DNA of 64,000 bases from Asterella californica (taxonomy: Eukaryota; Streptophyta; Marchantiopsida; Marchantiales; Aytoniaceae). Position 1 is the stretch's first letter. Each line of letters begins with the position of its first letter. The notes below the pieces were generated by a model, which was given only the letters and a program-made list of their open reading frames with translations, did not search any database and was not told the origin of the DNA. A program made the position numbers and the translations under genes. Of this stretch, positions 10,009 through 23,028 are shown piece after piece. The stretch is from assembly GCA_036924285.1 (NCBI GenBank), contig JAYKYS010000015.1, positions 3,224,001-3,288,000 on the forward strand, written 5' to 3'.

Positions 10009-10656
10009 CTCCTCGAGCTCCTTCTCATAGCGGCGAAGAGCCGCTCGATTAACTTCTAGTGCTCGGAGCCTTGTGCCTTAGCTGTCTACATTCCTCGCAT
10101 CCCTAGGATCACTGCAACAAGCTTCGCCGCTAATGGATTCTTCGTCGCAATCCCTTCCTCGTCCGTAACCGAGTTCTCCCTCTCAAATTGGCTTCCTCGT
10201 CAATAACTGACTTCGGCGAAGTAGATGTACTTCGGCGATCGGAAAATGCGGCGCGCTGCGCTCCTGCTATCGCTCTGGGAATAGTAAAACAATAAGGTAA
10301 ATGACTTTGTTACCTGGCTTATATCCCGCGATAGGCTTTTCCACACGTGCCAAAGTTAGGGTTTTTCTCTTGACTACTGACATTCTTCGATCTGCTGTAA
10401 CTTCGTCATTCGGTCTCCGATTGCCTCGCACAACATATCGTTAGAAAGCTCTTCGCCCGAGGAATTCATCTATGAGGAAATCATCTTTCAGTGTCTCCAT
10501 AGATTCGATAAATTCCTCCAGAACTGAGATTCTTCACTAAACTTCTAATTAACACTATTCTACTCATATGGTTTATCTTCTATCATCTATTCTTCTTATT
10601 TACTTTACAACTAATCAATTAATTAACAAAACGAAAAACCAAGGCTTCACATCCGC
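10009..10656. other. Spacer between locus 2 and the LTR element; no gene
   Basis: CTTCGGCGAAG-like motifs continue to about 10230. Beyond this I see AT-rich sequence without supported features. The spacer ends at the CCGC that precedes the LTR at 10657. Confidence 0.4.
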
Positions 10657-12147
10657 TGACTCCGTTAACCCAAGGAACCTTCAGATCCGACTCCCAACAG
10701 CCGAGATATCGCCGATTTTCGGTCACAGGTGACCGAATCTTCAAAAACTCCTCCCTGTGGCTTAAAACCGCATACACCGCACAAACGGATCATCTAAACT
10801 GATATCCGTCTTCCCAGGCAGATAGATCTAGCTACCCAGAACCCAACAAGACTCCAAACAAACCGTTTGGAGCTCCCTTTGCAAAACCACGCAAGAAATT
10901 TGGTCGCATGTTGCAAAAAACTGATGTAAATCAGCTCCCTGCGGCTCAAACTCGCTCACCACACCCAAACCAACAATCCAATTCATGTACAGTCTTCTCC
11001 TATGCGTACATGAAGACTCCCTGATCGCGTAGGCACCAAGAACGAAGAGCTTGGCTCACCGATCGCGAAGAACAACCCAATCTCAAGTCGCAAACGAACG
11101 AAAATCTGATGTAAGCGCTACCCTGCGAGCCAATTTCACTCAGAACGCCCAAACCGTCCGATGAAAACTCGTATCGTCTTCAATTTCCTGAAGAACTCGT
11201 TGTTCTGATCCCGATGGATCCAAGGACAGCAAGTTTGGACTCCGAAACGGCCCGAACGGTCCAACTCTCCTTCACAGATAACTGAAAATCCCAAATCTGC
11301 TTCCTACGTCTCAATTTCTCTCAGAACACAACCCCCGATCCGTCTCTTCCCAAACCGTCTTAACCCGTGCGTAGCCTGCACAAATCTGAACCCAACGACG
11401 TCTTGCGCGCTTGCATTGGACCTCCAGATCTCTCGAACCGTCCGTTGACAGATCGCAGACGCAAGCTAGCCCCTAAGCTGCCCCTTGTAACAGTCTTGGT
11501 ACGTACGAAGTTCTCTCAATAATGAGGAAGCAAGCCCCTTGCATCTTTAATATAACGTCTGGGGCTGCAAATACCCAATCAGCAAGTAAACTAAGACCTA
11601 GCTTGATTTCCCTTCTTTCGAGTCACATAACTTCTCCAATAGGTGTCCAAATGAAGTAGACAAAGTGCCTATGGAATGGTGACAAGGAGCTCTAGCCATC
11701 TATGTGATAAAAGTGAAGATCCGAAGTTGTGCCAAACCGTAAGCTGGGGCCTAGCTTGTTTTCTCCATCTTTCCAGTCCTGTAACTTCTCCACTAGGCGT
11801 CCAAACGAAGTAGACAAAGTGCCTATGGAATGCTGACAAGGAGCTCTACCCACTGATGCGATGAAAGCGATGATCCGAAGTTGTGCCAAAAGTCTGTAAG
11901 CTGAGGCCTAACTTGTTTTCTCCATCTTTCGAGTCTTGTAACTTCTCCACTAGGTGTCCAAATGAAGTAGACGAAGTGCCTATGGAAAGCTGACAAGGAG
12001 CTCTACCTATCTATGCGATGAAAATGGAGATCTGAAATGATGCCAAAAGTCCGTAAGCTAAGGCTTAGCTTGTCTTCTCATGAGTGTCTTTGGAGCAACA
12101 AGCATCGAAGTTTGAATTTCAGGTAGGAGCCGGTCCACGACACAACA
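10657..12147 (-). repeat. 3' LTR of the TR-GAG element (LTR1 type)
   Basis: It is near-identical over its length to 15069-16562. It includes three subrepeats of about 156 bp (conserved AACTTCTCCA at about 11630, 11782 and 11940). The CA end in plus orientation is directly followed by the pyrimidine tract that is the polypurine tract on the minus strand. Confidence 0.8.
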
Positions 12148-12166
12148 TCCACCCCCTCCAAACTTG
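12148..12166 (-). promoter_or_regulatory. Polypurine tract of the TR-GAG element
   Basis: The minus strand reads TTTGGAGGGGGTGGATG immediately before the LTR start. The same tract borders the LTR fragment at 37717-37735. Its position and composition fit a plus-strand priming site. Confidence 0.55.
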
Positions 12167-12772
12167 TGCATGCACCAGAGATATCAACCAAGGAGTGGAC
12201 CGGCACACACTTCATCATATCGTCCTACTTCTCATCGTTGTCAACCTCATCCTCAAGGTTGCAACCTGATCGTCATCTTGAAGTTGCTACCCTGCCATGA
12301 TCCTCCCTAGATCCATGTTCATCGACTTTCACCTTGAACCTCCCATCCAATCACCCCCTCTAAATATCTACATCCTGAAGACATAGAAGCAATGAACCAT
12401 CATATGATAGAAATGTCTTCCATCCGTCCTGTAGAACCTCACAGTCAAGGTTTGTGACCCAAGGGTCGTAGTAGACATCTCCATCCTACCAATCATCACC
12501 CGTATCCTGACTGTAACCTAACCTCAAGCATGTACATGTCGTTATATGTATCCAACTCTTCTTTTTTGTTTTCTGAAAAAAAAAGGATCACACTACTGCA
12601 ACCAAAATCCTCAACCGCAACCATCATTGTCTCGCTGTACAATGATATCCTCCTCAACCATCATCCTCCCTGATCTCTTCTTCTGAAAACCCTTACAAAC
12701 CTCTCAAGCATCATTCTCTCAACACAAATCACCTTCAGCAATGGCTTCTCCTCTGTAAGCCATCCTTACCCA

Positions 12773-14359
12773 TCATCTTATACTCATAGCCTCGAAAGCA
12801 TCTATCCACTCTCCGTCATCCTCAGCATGTCTGTGCTTGATGATGCTAATGATGACATCATGGACTCTCTTTGTAGCTGCACCCAAGACCTCCCGTGATA
12901 GGAACCCAATCTTTGCATCTCGAATACACTCCTCCCAACCTCCCTTCACATCCATCGTCGTCATATCTGCATCTGGTTGTTGTTTGTCAACAATCAGATC
13001 ATCCACGTCTATTTTCTGCACCCCAATCATCTCCTTCGGTTGTGAAGGATCGCCCTCCATTACCTGTATAAGAAGAATAGTTTCCTGTTGGACCTTATCC
13101 TCCTCAGCTTGCTTCCCTGAAGAAGTCTCTTCTTGTCTCTTCTTCTCGCTCTGTATCGTGGTTGCAGTATCCAACCTGAGCTAGTTTAGATCCTCGTGCT
13201 CACCCAAACCATCTCTATGGAGATCATGTTCAATCTCCTCCACCCTAACACCATAACTTGTAGCTTCGGTAGCTACAACTGCTCTGATACCAAAGTAATC
13301 ATCCACCAATCTCTTAATCCTTCCTTTACCAACGTTGGCTTGAAGGAGAGTACATGTACTTCTGAACCCAACATTTTCATCCTCCCAAGAAATAACCTCT
13401 CGTTGCAAAGACTCTGCAAAGTCGATGCAATCATCTCGCTGATGGTCAGTACCATCACACCACAGGCAGTGATGTACCCAAGCTGGTTTGGGTACAAGCT
13501 CCATCTTGATCGACGATCCCTTATCCTCCAACCTAGTAACCTTAGCTTGCAGATCTTGCATCTTTTGCTGTAGGTCTTCGTGGTTGGATCCTTCTCCTCT
13601 ACAACCAAAACTGGAGGTTGAACCTCAGATACTACCCGAACTGTTGTGGTAGTCAACGATGCAGGTGTCAACCTTGTAACTCTTTCTCTTGTATGTCTCC
13701 AGACAAGAAGTTCAACCGCTTCATGCACAACCTCCCAATTTCTTGTTAATCCTTCTTCTTCATCCCCATCCTCCAGAAGTAGCTCCAACTGTTCCTGCCA
13801 TGGTACATCCGTAGCTTGAAGAAACAGCTCCGTCTTGTAGCTCTCCAAGGTTTGCTTGTCCACCCGAGGTAGTCGAGAGAATTATCTCTCAAATTCCTTT
13901 AACATCTCTGTAAGCTGTAAACCCTTGCTGGATCCGTTGACCCATCCCAAAAATGATTTCTTGGTTACTCGATCTAAGTTTCCCAAGAAATATTCCTCCA
14001 TCAGCGCATGTGAAAATGTATCCCAGTTCTTCTCAAAACGCTTTGTTAGACCCTTCACATGCTCCCTTATCTCAGGCACTACAGCGAGTTCGAATGTCTC
14101 GATCATCTCCTTCTCCGATACCTGATCCAAATCCATCTCCATCTTGTAACATCTCAAGTATTCAGAGATGTCTCTCCCACCAAAAAGATCTAACTTGTCG
14201 ATCACCCTTCCAAACGCCTTCTTCCCCAAAGCCCCCTTTTGTTGGTTCTCTTGCTCTTGTTGCATAAACAAAGTGAACGCTTGAAAACAATCGTGCAGTT
14301 GCTGCATCCAATTGCATCCCTGGTATATCCTCTGATATGTCCATCCCGTCCATAGTCAT
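12773..14359 (-). pseudogene. Ty3/gypsy gag with CCHC zinc knuckle plus 3' ORF, decayed
   Basis: The ATG (14357-14359) fits the start used by the plus-strand relative at 46793. The capsid part contains ALGKKAFGRVIDKLDLFGG and WQEQLELLLEDGDEEEGLTR. A canonical CX2CX4HX4C knuckle (CLWCDGTDHQRDDC) lies near 13470. Comparison with the relative shows four lesions: a one-base shift at the T run near 14290, CAA to TAA at 13882-13884 (FER*FSRLPRVDK), a frame change near 13575, and an in-frame TAG at 13181-13183. After the knuckle the frame runs into a charged 3' segment (SEKKRQEETSSGK to DDGEWIDAFEAMSIR) that in the 38-kb relative lies downstream of RNase H. This suggests pol was deleted between knuckle and tail. 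Confidence 0.7.
13281..13292 (-). promoter_or_regulatory. Perfect initiator-tRNA-Met primer-binding-site sequence, ectopic
   Basis: The minus strand reads TGGTATCAGAGC, the usual plant LTR-retrotransposon primer binding site complementary to initiator tRNA-Met. It is not next to an LTR but lies within the gag 3' tail, where it codes FGIRAV. The 38-kb relative has a different sequence at the aligned place. Confidence 0.4.
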
Positions 14360-15068
14360 GGCTCGTCCCATCCTCCCATCCTCTCATGATCCCGACCGTC
14401 TACAAATCCATCATCCCAGGTCCACAACATCCTCCCGAACAACAGTATCCATCCTCATCCTCGTTCATGATTGTTGATCTCTGGTTCCAAGTTCCAACAC
14501 ATAAAAATCTCCACCCCGGACCTTCACGTCAAGTTCACCACCGATGTCGTGTCGGATATTGCGTGAAGGATGTCCAGGAAAACGCGAGGTTCCTGGCTGT
14601 GGAGATGTTGTGTGCTTACACAGAGACAAGACAGAGAAAAACAACCACGAAAACGAACGCTGCGATATATACACTCCAAATGTATGTACACTGCCGGTTC
14701 TTTCTCCTAAGAGCAAGAACTGAAAAAAACAGACAAGAGCGGTCTGTAACCTGCTTCAAAGCCCTTAAAAACAACCCCTGATTCTCAACCCTGACCCAAA
14801 AACACCGAAGCGTAGCTCAAAGCAAGAGAAACTTTCCTTTGCTAACAAGCAGAGCCACAGCAATATCACACGATCCAAACCCAAGTCCAAACCACATCCA
14901 TGGACAAGTTCTTAGCTAAAGCTAGCTACAACAAGATGTATATAGCCAACCAGAACTCTAACGAACTCAAAAGAGCAAAACCCGTAGCGAAGAAACCAAA
15001 AAAGGCCTATCTGTGAACTTTCTCCTTTCGCCGAAGGGACTTCAGATGTCGATAGGGTCTCCTTTGCT
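14360..15068 (-). other. Leader between 5' LTR and gag of the TR-GAG element
   Basis: About 700 bases with no ORF. The part 14557-15066 is shared with the left-edge element. All of it is shared, inverted, with plus-strand DNA at 45190-45615 plus 46551-46792, where a different LTR separates the two halves. Confidence 0.6.
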
Positions 15069-16562
15069 GACTCCGTTAACCCAAGGAACCTTCAGATCCG
15101 ACTCCCAACAGCCGAGATATCGCCGATTTTCGGTCGCAGGTGACCGAATCTTCAAAAGCTCCTCCCTGCGGCTTAAAACCGCACAGACCGCACAAACGAA
15201 TCGTCTAAACTGATATCCGTCTTCCCTGGCAGATAGATCTAGCTACCCAGAACCCAACAAGACTCCAAACAAGCCGTTTGGAGCTCCCTTTGCAAAACCA
15301 CGCAAGAAATTTGGTCGCAGGTAACAAAAAACTGACGTAAATCAGCTCCCTGCGGCTCAAACTCGCTCACCACATCCAAACCAACAATCCAATTCACGTA
15401 CAGTCTTCTCCTATGCGTACATGAAGACTCCCTGATCGCGTAGACACCAAGAACGAAGAGCTTGGCTCACCGATCGTGAAGAACAACCCAATCTCAGATC
15501 GCAGGCGAACGAAAATCTGATGTAAGCGCTTCCCTGCGAGCCAATTTCACTCAGAACTCCCAAACCGCCCGATGAAAACTCGTATCGTCTTCAATTTCCT
15601 GAAGAACTCGTTGTTCTGATCCAGATAGATCCAAGGCCAGCAAGTTTGGACTCCGAAACGGCCCAAATGTCCAACTCTCCTTCACAGGTAACTGAAAACT
15701 CTAAATCTGCTTCCTACGTCTCAATTTCTCTCAGAACACAACCCCCGATCCGTCTCTTCCGAAACCGTCTTAACCTGTGCGTAGCCTGCACAAATCTGAA
15801 CCCAACGACGTCTTGCGCGCTTGCATTGGACCTCCAGATCTCCCGAACCGTCCGCTGACAGATCGCAGGCGCAAGCTAGCCCCTAAGCTGCTCCCTTGTA
15901 ACAGTCTTAGAACGTACGAAGTTCTCTCAATAATGAGGAAGCAGACCCCTTGCGTCTTTAATATAACGCCTGGGGCTGCAAATACCCAATCATCAAGTAA
16001 ACTAGGACCTAGTTTGATTTTCCCTTCTTTCGAGTCGCATAACTTCTCCAATAGGTGTCCAAATGAAGTAGACAAAGTACCTGTGGAATGCTGACAAGGA
16101 GCTCTACCCATCTATGTGATAAAAGTGAAGATCCGAAGTTGTGCCAAAAGCTCGTAAGCTGGGGCCTAGCTTGTTTTCTCCATCTTTCGAGTCCTGTAAC
16201 TTCTCCACTAGGCGTCCAAACGAAGTAGACAAAGTGCCTATGGAATGTTGACAAGGAGCTCTACCCACTGATGCGATGAAAGCGATGATCCGAAGTTGTG
16301 CCAAAAGTTTGTAAGCTGGGGCCTAACTTGTTTTCTCCATCTTTCGGATCCTGTAACTTCTCCACTAGGTGTCCAAACGAAATAGACGAAATGCATATGG
16401 AAAGCTGACAGGGAGCTCTACTCATCTATGCGATGAAAATGGAGATCTGAAATGATGCCAAAAGCCCGTAAGCTAGGGCCTAGCTTGTCTTCTCATGAGT
16501 GTCTTTGGAGCAACAAGCATCGAAGTTTGAATTTCAGGTAGGAGCCGGTCCACGACACGACA
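15069..16562 (-). repeat. 5' LTR of the TR-GAG element (LTR1 type)
   Basis: It pairs with 10657-12147 and differs by scattered substitutions and small indels. It has the same three 156-bp subrepeats (near 16040, 16199 and 16357). Confidence 0.8.
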
Positions 16563-18480
16563 CCGCTCCTAGTGAGCTCACCTATCTCCTACTAGGACGG
16601 TCAAGGTAAGGACAACCTGTACCTGCCATCACCACAGGCAGCCTCTCACGATCTGTTGGTCGTCACTCCAACCGCATCGTGAGAGAGACAAAGATAGTCG
16701 ACTGGTCCGCAACTCTAGCCTCATTACCGCCAGCACACTGGAATGAACTCACTCCGAAAATCAAGTGCAAACACAAGCAAACGCGGCACACAAACAGGAA
16801 ACAGAATATGGAGGAGTTCCAACCACAAGAAGTCCAAACGATAATCCTCCACACTCAAACATTCACATAAAGAGAAACCCAGTCTCACCCAACTGACGAC
16901 TCCTCGTCGGTGACCACATGCACAATATATTATCACCAACTGTCATAACTGATACTTGAGATCACTAACTAGATGTCTACACCTCTAGTAGCTCCAAAAG
17001 TATCACGTGGTAGCTCTACTAGCTCACCCAAGACAACTGCCTCCATATGCGTCTCTACGGTATAAGCAAACACTACCACAACTATAGCTTATCCCTAATA
17101 CTATGAGGTCGTCCTACCACTCCTCTAGGGACGTACGAGAAGGTCTCCTACTATCTTATACAAGTCCATAAGTACTTGCACGCATCCCTGTATGACACCA
17201 AGAGTATTGGTCTAGTGGTAAAGCCAAAGCTAAGACTACAGAGTTAAGAGTCCAGGTCCAGAAATAGTGTTGGGATGAGTGACAAGTTGGTTTTACACTT
17301 CCCACACAACTAGAACTTGGATACCTCTCTCACGCACGTCAGCAAGCTAGCTTGAGCGAGCGCGAGCTCGGGCTCAAGCTCAGGCTCCGCCTCCGTCTCC
17401 GCACTCTCGCACTCCGCTCCTCGAAGCCTCTGTTAGGAGACGTCTCCTAACACACACTCTCGCTCACTCTTCGCTCCGTTCCGCTTGGAGTAGAGTAGAA
17501 CGAGTAGAGCACACCAAAAGAGACTCGGCTACACCTCGAATTGCATCAAATTGCACCAAAAGAGACTCAAAAATAACAAAACGGTTCCCGGGTGCACACG
17601 GGTATCCAAAAATCTGACGTAAATCAGCAAGAACACCCAAAGCCAACCCGAACACCACTACAACAGATTCGCAAATGCACCATACACACTTCGCGAATGT
17701 ACACATACACAAGAAAACTCCTAAACTCGAGTTTCCACACGAAATTGCACAAAAACCTGACGTAACTAGCCTTTTTGCACTTTCGGGTGACACGGCAGCG
17801 AACTTCGACATGCCATAACTTCTTCGATCTTTGGCCAAACTCCACGAGCTTAGTGCACTAGAATCGTCTCTCCAATGTGCTTCCAAAGAGTCCACTCCGG
17901 CCTGACATTGACAAGTACTCCGTCTGCCACGCCCAAACACGCACTCCGGCTCCAACAAGTCAATTCAAGAACATTCCGCAAAATTTCTGCAGCGCTTCCG
18001 CATGACAGAAAAATCTCCACTCGACCCCAACAACAGCAAATCGATCTGCGATCAGCAAGGTACCATGCGCACACACACCTCGATCACAGGTCCAACCAAT
18101 CAAGCACGAACGACCACGCCCGAAGATACCAGCGGACGATTTCAGATCAGCAGGTTCTTACTGAAATCCATCTCGACCTGCACTCAGTTCTTCGAGTAAT
18201 CTGAACAGAGAAATTATCATCTCCAACACTACAACAAAGATTACTCACAAACGGTCAAACCAAACCCACTCTAAGCACGAAGAGAATCCGGGTTACACTC
18301 AACTAGACTATCCACCATAGCCTGGAGCTTGAAGACTCAACTCAAAGAACTAAGGCTTCCAAGCTTTACCTGCGAAGTATACCCCTAGTGGGCTCTCCCA
18401 CCAACTCGTCCTAACGGCACTAACGGCTTTACCGGGATACGTCAATTCGCACTCGGTCAACCTAGCCGAGGTGTCAAACT
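16563..18480. repeat. Uncharacterised repeat debris; no gene
   Basis: The stretch includes phrases resembling plant LTR sequence (for example CATAACTTCTTCGATCTTTGG near 17815 and CTGACGTAAATCAGC near 17612, the latter also in LTR1). An inverted repeat CTCACGAT...ATCGTGAG lies at 16646-16684. A GAGCGAGCGCGAGCTCGGGC-type low-complexity tract lies at 17350-17420. I cannot assign element ends. Confidence 0.35.
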
Positions 18481-21238
18481 GACGTGACAAAGGGAGAAAT
18501 ATGATAAACGGATGTATTTTATAGGAAGGTCGATAAGAAGATGGGAGGATAATAACTTAACAACCTGAAGTATGGATCCAGGCATGTGCTATAGAGGATG
18601 CGAACCATCATGAATAGTTGTGATACAACCTCTTTCACCACTAAGCTAAAACGATAGCTTAGTGGAAAGAACACCAGAGCAAATAACAATGATTGAAAAC
18701 ATGGTCAAAACTCTCAGTCCGAAATAAACAATCTCACGAGCCAAAATCTTAGATGAATATTAAATTATCAATGTTACTTTATCGACACACGGTTATGAAA
18801 TATATTCTTTTAACTATGAGATAGATGAATTATATCTAGATTCATATAGATGATATCTATATGAATTTTATATGAGATATCTAATTCATATTTAGAGAGA
18901 TATTTCACGTATTTCAGTGTATATGAATTAAATAACTTAAAAAAGACGATAACTATTTTACTTGCCTTTCATGAATGTTTAAATTTAAGGTAGTGATCTA
19001 ATTAAAATTAATTTGAAATGAGCTGTAATATATATCTTTCTGTTTGCTTTGAGATTTTTTCACATAGAATTGAATTTTTAGGCAGAAGACACGATCTCTA
19101 ACAGTTCTCTGTTCTATTCACTAGAACTTACTTGACATCGTGTGATCGCCACAAACGAACTTCCTTGAAGCAAGGAACTAAACCCTCGACTTGAACTTCC
19201 CAGGTGGTCGAGAGCTCCTGATAGCACAGCAGAAGAAGGACAACACATGAGTGGAACTGTGGAACTTGCTGCAAATAGAACTGTCTGCCGTTTAGTGAGA
19301 TATATACAGAACAGAAACATCACGAATAATGGTACAAAGCAGCTTCTCACGTGAGCTGCTGACTCTGCTGGAGGCAGCTGGACCTGACACTAGTTAGGCT
19401 TACGGCCAGAAGGTGAAAGAATAACAATATGCTGGCAAGCAAAGGATGCGATCCACTCAACTGGTCTCGTCTGTCAACACCAAACATGCCGAGAATTTCT
19501 ATGCATGAGAATAATGATAGAGCGTTGATGGGGATGGGATGGGAAAGGAAAGACTTACCCAATTTTTGTTGTGACCATAGCCTAATACTCAAGATTTGAG
19601 TTACTAAATTCCGACCTCCAAGTTTTATATCTTTCATCTCCAACGAAAGGATGTACAACACTTCCTGTCTCTTTCTCATTATCACTTTTATTCTCAAATA
19701 TTTCATGTGCATAACTTAGAGTTTGGGATTGGCATGCACTTTCCGGTGATGAGGGCGCGTGGCTTCCTTACGTCAAGTATATCCAATTCTATAAGTTGCA
19801 TGCATATTCACCTCATCTGTGTTCAAACAGAATTAAATTCTTCCTCTCGGAATGATTACATCATAATTATAATGTACTAAACTTATAGACTATTGCTTAT
19901 TTAAGAAATTTATCTTTTATGTTAGATTAATAATAGGATGAAGATTATTTCACTCACCTCACTTCAGTTTTTCTGCTTTCATAAGCGACCAAGTGTAACA
20001 CTGGTAATAAAATTCATAAATTCTAAACACAATCATTTAATCTAAAAATTTTAAATTCGTAATATAATTCTAATTAATTTAGGAAATATAACTTTAGAAT
20101 AATTCTCATGTCAGTTCTTTTTGTTATCCTCACTGCTCTCTTTCTATGGTAAATCAACGGTTACATATCTGCTTACTACTGTTAAATTTATGACATGCAT
20201 TTTCTCAAAACAATCTCTTTTCAAAGCAAGTTGTGACGTAAAGTTAATAGTTGCCGATAATTCTACTATTATATCAATTCTTCTCCTCTTCCTTCCCTTA
20301 TCACAGTTTTTCAACTTTCCAAAATGAATTTACATGAAGCACTTACGTATTTTCTAATATCACAAAGCAAAAAAGACCTCTCAGGGAGCAAATCTACCCT
20401 GTTACCGCAATTGTCTTCTTCCGGGTGCCGTTTGCCACGGCACTTTTGATGCATATTTCTCTAGTTCAGAGAGCAAAGGCATAACGGTTTCACGCACCAC
20501 GAATACTCAATTTTGTATGTATGCCAATAGTGAACCAGCTAGATTGTTAGTGCTGAAAGGTACTCAGTTCTCGTCCTGAACCTAGAAAGAAGTATATATT
20601 TGCTCCTACTAACACGGAGAAAACACAATTGCACCCACAAGCAAGCAGATCTAGAGCACTGAGTTCAAGCAGACAATCCGAGTCTCTCACCTTAAGAGGA
20701 TGTTCCGGGGCAGAAGGTGCGGCACATATCCATCGTCAACAGGAGGAATGTGTTAAAGGATCGATCATACAACGTCGTTTGCGACTTGCCGATGACTGCA
20801 AGGGGTGATAAGGTCTACGCAGCGAAAACACTCTAAAAAGAAATTAAATAGGGAAAGAAGAGAAGAAAAAGAACTTCGTCTAGATTACTATTATGCGGCA
20901 GGGAAGATCCATGAATGAGATGGGCGGCCCAGATAAAAGATGATCTCGCGTTCGACTAAGTCCAGATCATATCATACAGTGCAGCTCTATAGATATACGC
21001 TGGTCTGATAGTACAGTACAGACATGCCTTATTGATTTGCCAGCGAGCGGATCGACTGAATGGAGCTGGACGGGAAGCAGCAGTTGCCTCATACCGGTAC
21101 TTCTTCCTCGTCTTTATGATCAGTACTGGCGCAACTTCATTGGAAAAGATTCGTCTTGTAGCAAGTAAAAGAGTCGTGCAGTCAGTCTGTATTTCAGCTG
21201 CGCTCGGTTGGTCGATGCAGTGCAATTCTTTACGAGAA

Positions 21239-21240
<2 letters not shown>
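18481..21240. other. AT-rich intergenic sequence; no gene seen
   Basis: Open frames here are short and lack recognisable motifs. The stretch contains an AT-rich hairpin at 18840-18866 (12-bp perfect arms ATTCATATAGAT, 3-base loop). Confidence 0.4.

Positions 21241-21293
<53 letters not shown>
21241..21293. repeat. (TC)n microsatellite
   Basis: Uninterrupted TC dinucleotides for 53 bases. Open frames across it encode only Leu-Ser or Arg-Glu runs and are artefacts. Confidence 0.95.
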
Positions 21294-21296
<3 letters not shown>

Positions 21297-23028
21297 ATAC
21301 AAATGTGACTGAACCCACACGATCACGAAGCATAAGAATTCAACCGCGCTCTTGTTCTAAAGACAGAGAGCTGAGCGGCCTGGCTTGCTCTCTGGTCGTA
21401 ATAGTACGTGGAGTATTATATTTTTCGAACCGGAAGACTGGATCAGTCCTACGGACGGACATGAATTCAAAGAAGAAGAAGGTAAATTAAACAGCTAGTA
21501 ATTAAACAGCCTGCTTAAAGAAAAATACATCTTCATCCCTGCGGTTGAAACTCACGAAACAGCGCTTCTCCCAACAAATACTATATCTTTAGCTGGAAGA
21601 AATCAACACTTGACGTGGACGTCAAGAGTGATCAAGGATTCCCAGGCTTACCTGCTGATATATGGACGATGGCCATGTTACGAAGCTGATCGTCTGAAGA
21701 TTCGATTTGATCAATATTGCCAGTTTTCATTCTCCTCTTACTATAATTATCTTCTACTTTGCCTAACTTAGAATGAGAGAAACATATCTAGCTAGATCAG
21801 GATGGTCGAGCAGTAGATAAAAGGATCAATCGTTTATATACAGACATCATCACATCCGCCATAACTACTCGAGACATACAACCAAATTATTATGAGTGTT
21901 TACTACGCGTTCGATTAATCCTGAACTGATCTCCAAGGTCTACTGCATGTATACATTTTGTAGTCTGCAGTCGACGCTCGCAACTGTACAAGAAGTAGTT
22001 GCACAAGATAGAAGGAACGAGCTGCACTACAGTCCTTACAGAACGTCCGATCCACCAAGGCAGACAGAAAGACAGCCAGGCGCTGCAAGGGAATGAAGTC
22101 AACTAAAGTCTCATGTTAGAAACAAACATTCATCACCAAAAATATCGATCATACATACCGTCGATCATTCCTACATTTCGTGTATCTATGAGGAGGGCCT
22201 GGCTCATTTGATCGTTCTATTCGGTCTGGAAGGGAAGGTCCAGTATAGTAACATTGCATGCCCATACCGCACAAGGAACGTTCAAGAGACTCCAGTGTGT
22301 GTTCTGTTTATCATTGCGTTGGTTGGTTGTCTTGTTTGTCCACCAACGAACACTCCGTACCTCCATCATACACCATCATGCTGTTGTTATTGTTGTTTTC
22401 TGCGTTCCTACCTCCCCACTGGGCACTGGTTTTGCTTCGTCGGAAAATCTCCGTCCTTGTCCCCTTATGCATATGGGACTGACCACAGCTGTCTGAATGC
22501 AAAGCAAGCAATGATCGTGACATGTCTGCAGATCTATCTGTCTTCTCTCTTGATATGCATCGGATAACGCGATAGGCAGTGAATACGGTTTTTCCCCAGC
22601 AGCAGCTCAAGATCATGACAGCGAGCTCGAGATGATCGCAATGCAAAATGTGGTTAGTGTGTTGACCGAGACCGTTAGACTAGGGAGAAGCCTTACAACT
22701 TCTGAATTAGCAAGCAATGCTCGTGACATATCTCTCTCTCTCTTGGATTTGAAAAAAACGATTGTCGACAGCGAACGCTAAATCATATCTCCCCGTTGTT
22801 AGGGAATCCGATAAACACGAGTGGCGACAGCGAATGCTAAATCATGTTTATTTGACTTAATCATGATCAGTTACTTGTATGAGGCTGACACCACAAATTG
22901 GACCAGGAAGAAGAAGCCTTACAACATCTAAGCTAATGCACAGATGAGGCAAGTCAAGAATAAGACTAGACAAGGAAGCATGTCATGGCTCCTTGTTGGA
23001 CCATCAGGTCAGCTCTTCGGCGTGCAGG

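Larger units (their letters stand above)
10657..16562 (-). mobile_element. Complete LTR-gag-LTR (TR-GAG-like) nonautonomous Ty3/gypsy element
   Basis: Two direct repeats of about 1.49 kb (10657-12147 and 15069-16562) enclose a 2.9-kb interior. On the minus strand the LTR starts TGTCGTG (or TGTTGTG) and ends ...GAGTCA. A purine-rich tract (GGAGGGGGTGGATG) abuts the 3' LTR. The interior holds a decayed gag and a 3' ORF but no protease, reverse transcriptase or integrase. CCGC precedes the left LTR (10653-10656) and follows the right LTR (16563-16566), a likely remnant of a target duplication. LTR-gag-LTR elements without pol are a known class (TR-GAG) moved by a partner's enzymes. A pol-bearing relative with the same 3' end lies at 37.7-40.9 kb. 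Confidence 0.75.

Noticed and set aside
12773..13174. Separate functional gene in the TR-GAG element
   Set aside because: It is in frame with the gag tail and only separated by a TAG; it matches the degraded tail at 38.3-38.9 kb, so it is part of the element.
17211..17275. tRNA-like phrase TGGTCTAGTGGTAAAGCC
   Set aside because: There is an A-box-like start but no acceptable B box or cloverleaf; too weak to call.
21032..21490. 152-codon open frame across the (TC)n tract
   Set aside because: Its length comes from the microsatellite (Leu-Ser run) and both strands are open; no domain is visible.
22208..22646. Several overlapping 74-119 codon frames on both strands
   Set aside because: All frames are open at once through composition, starts are not convincing, and no motif or splice context supports a gene.
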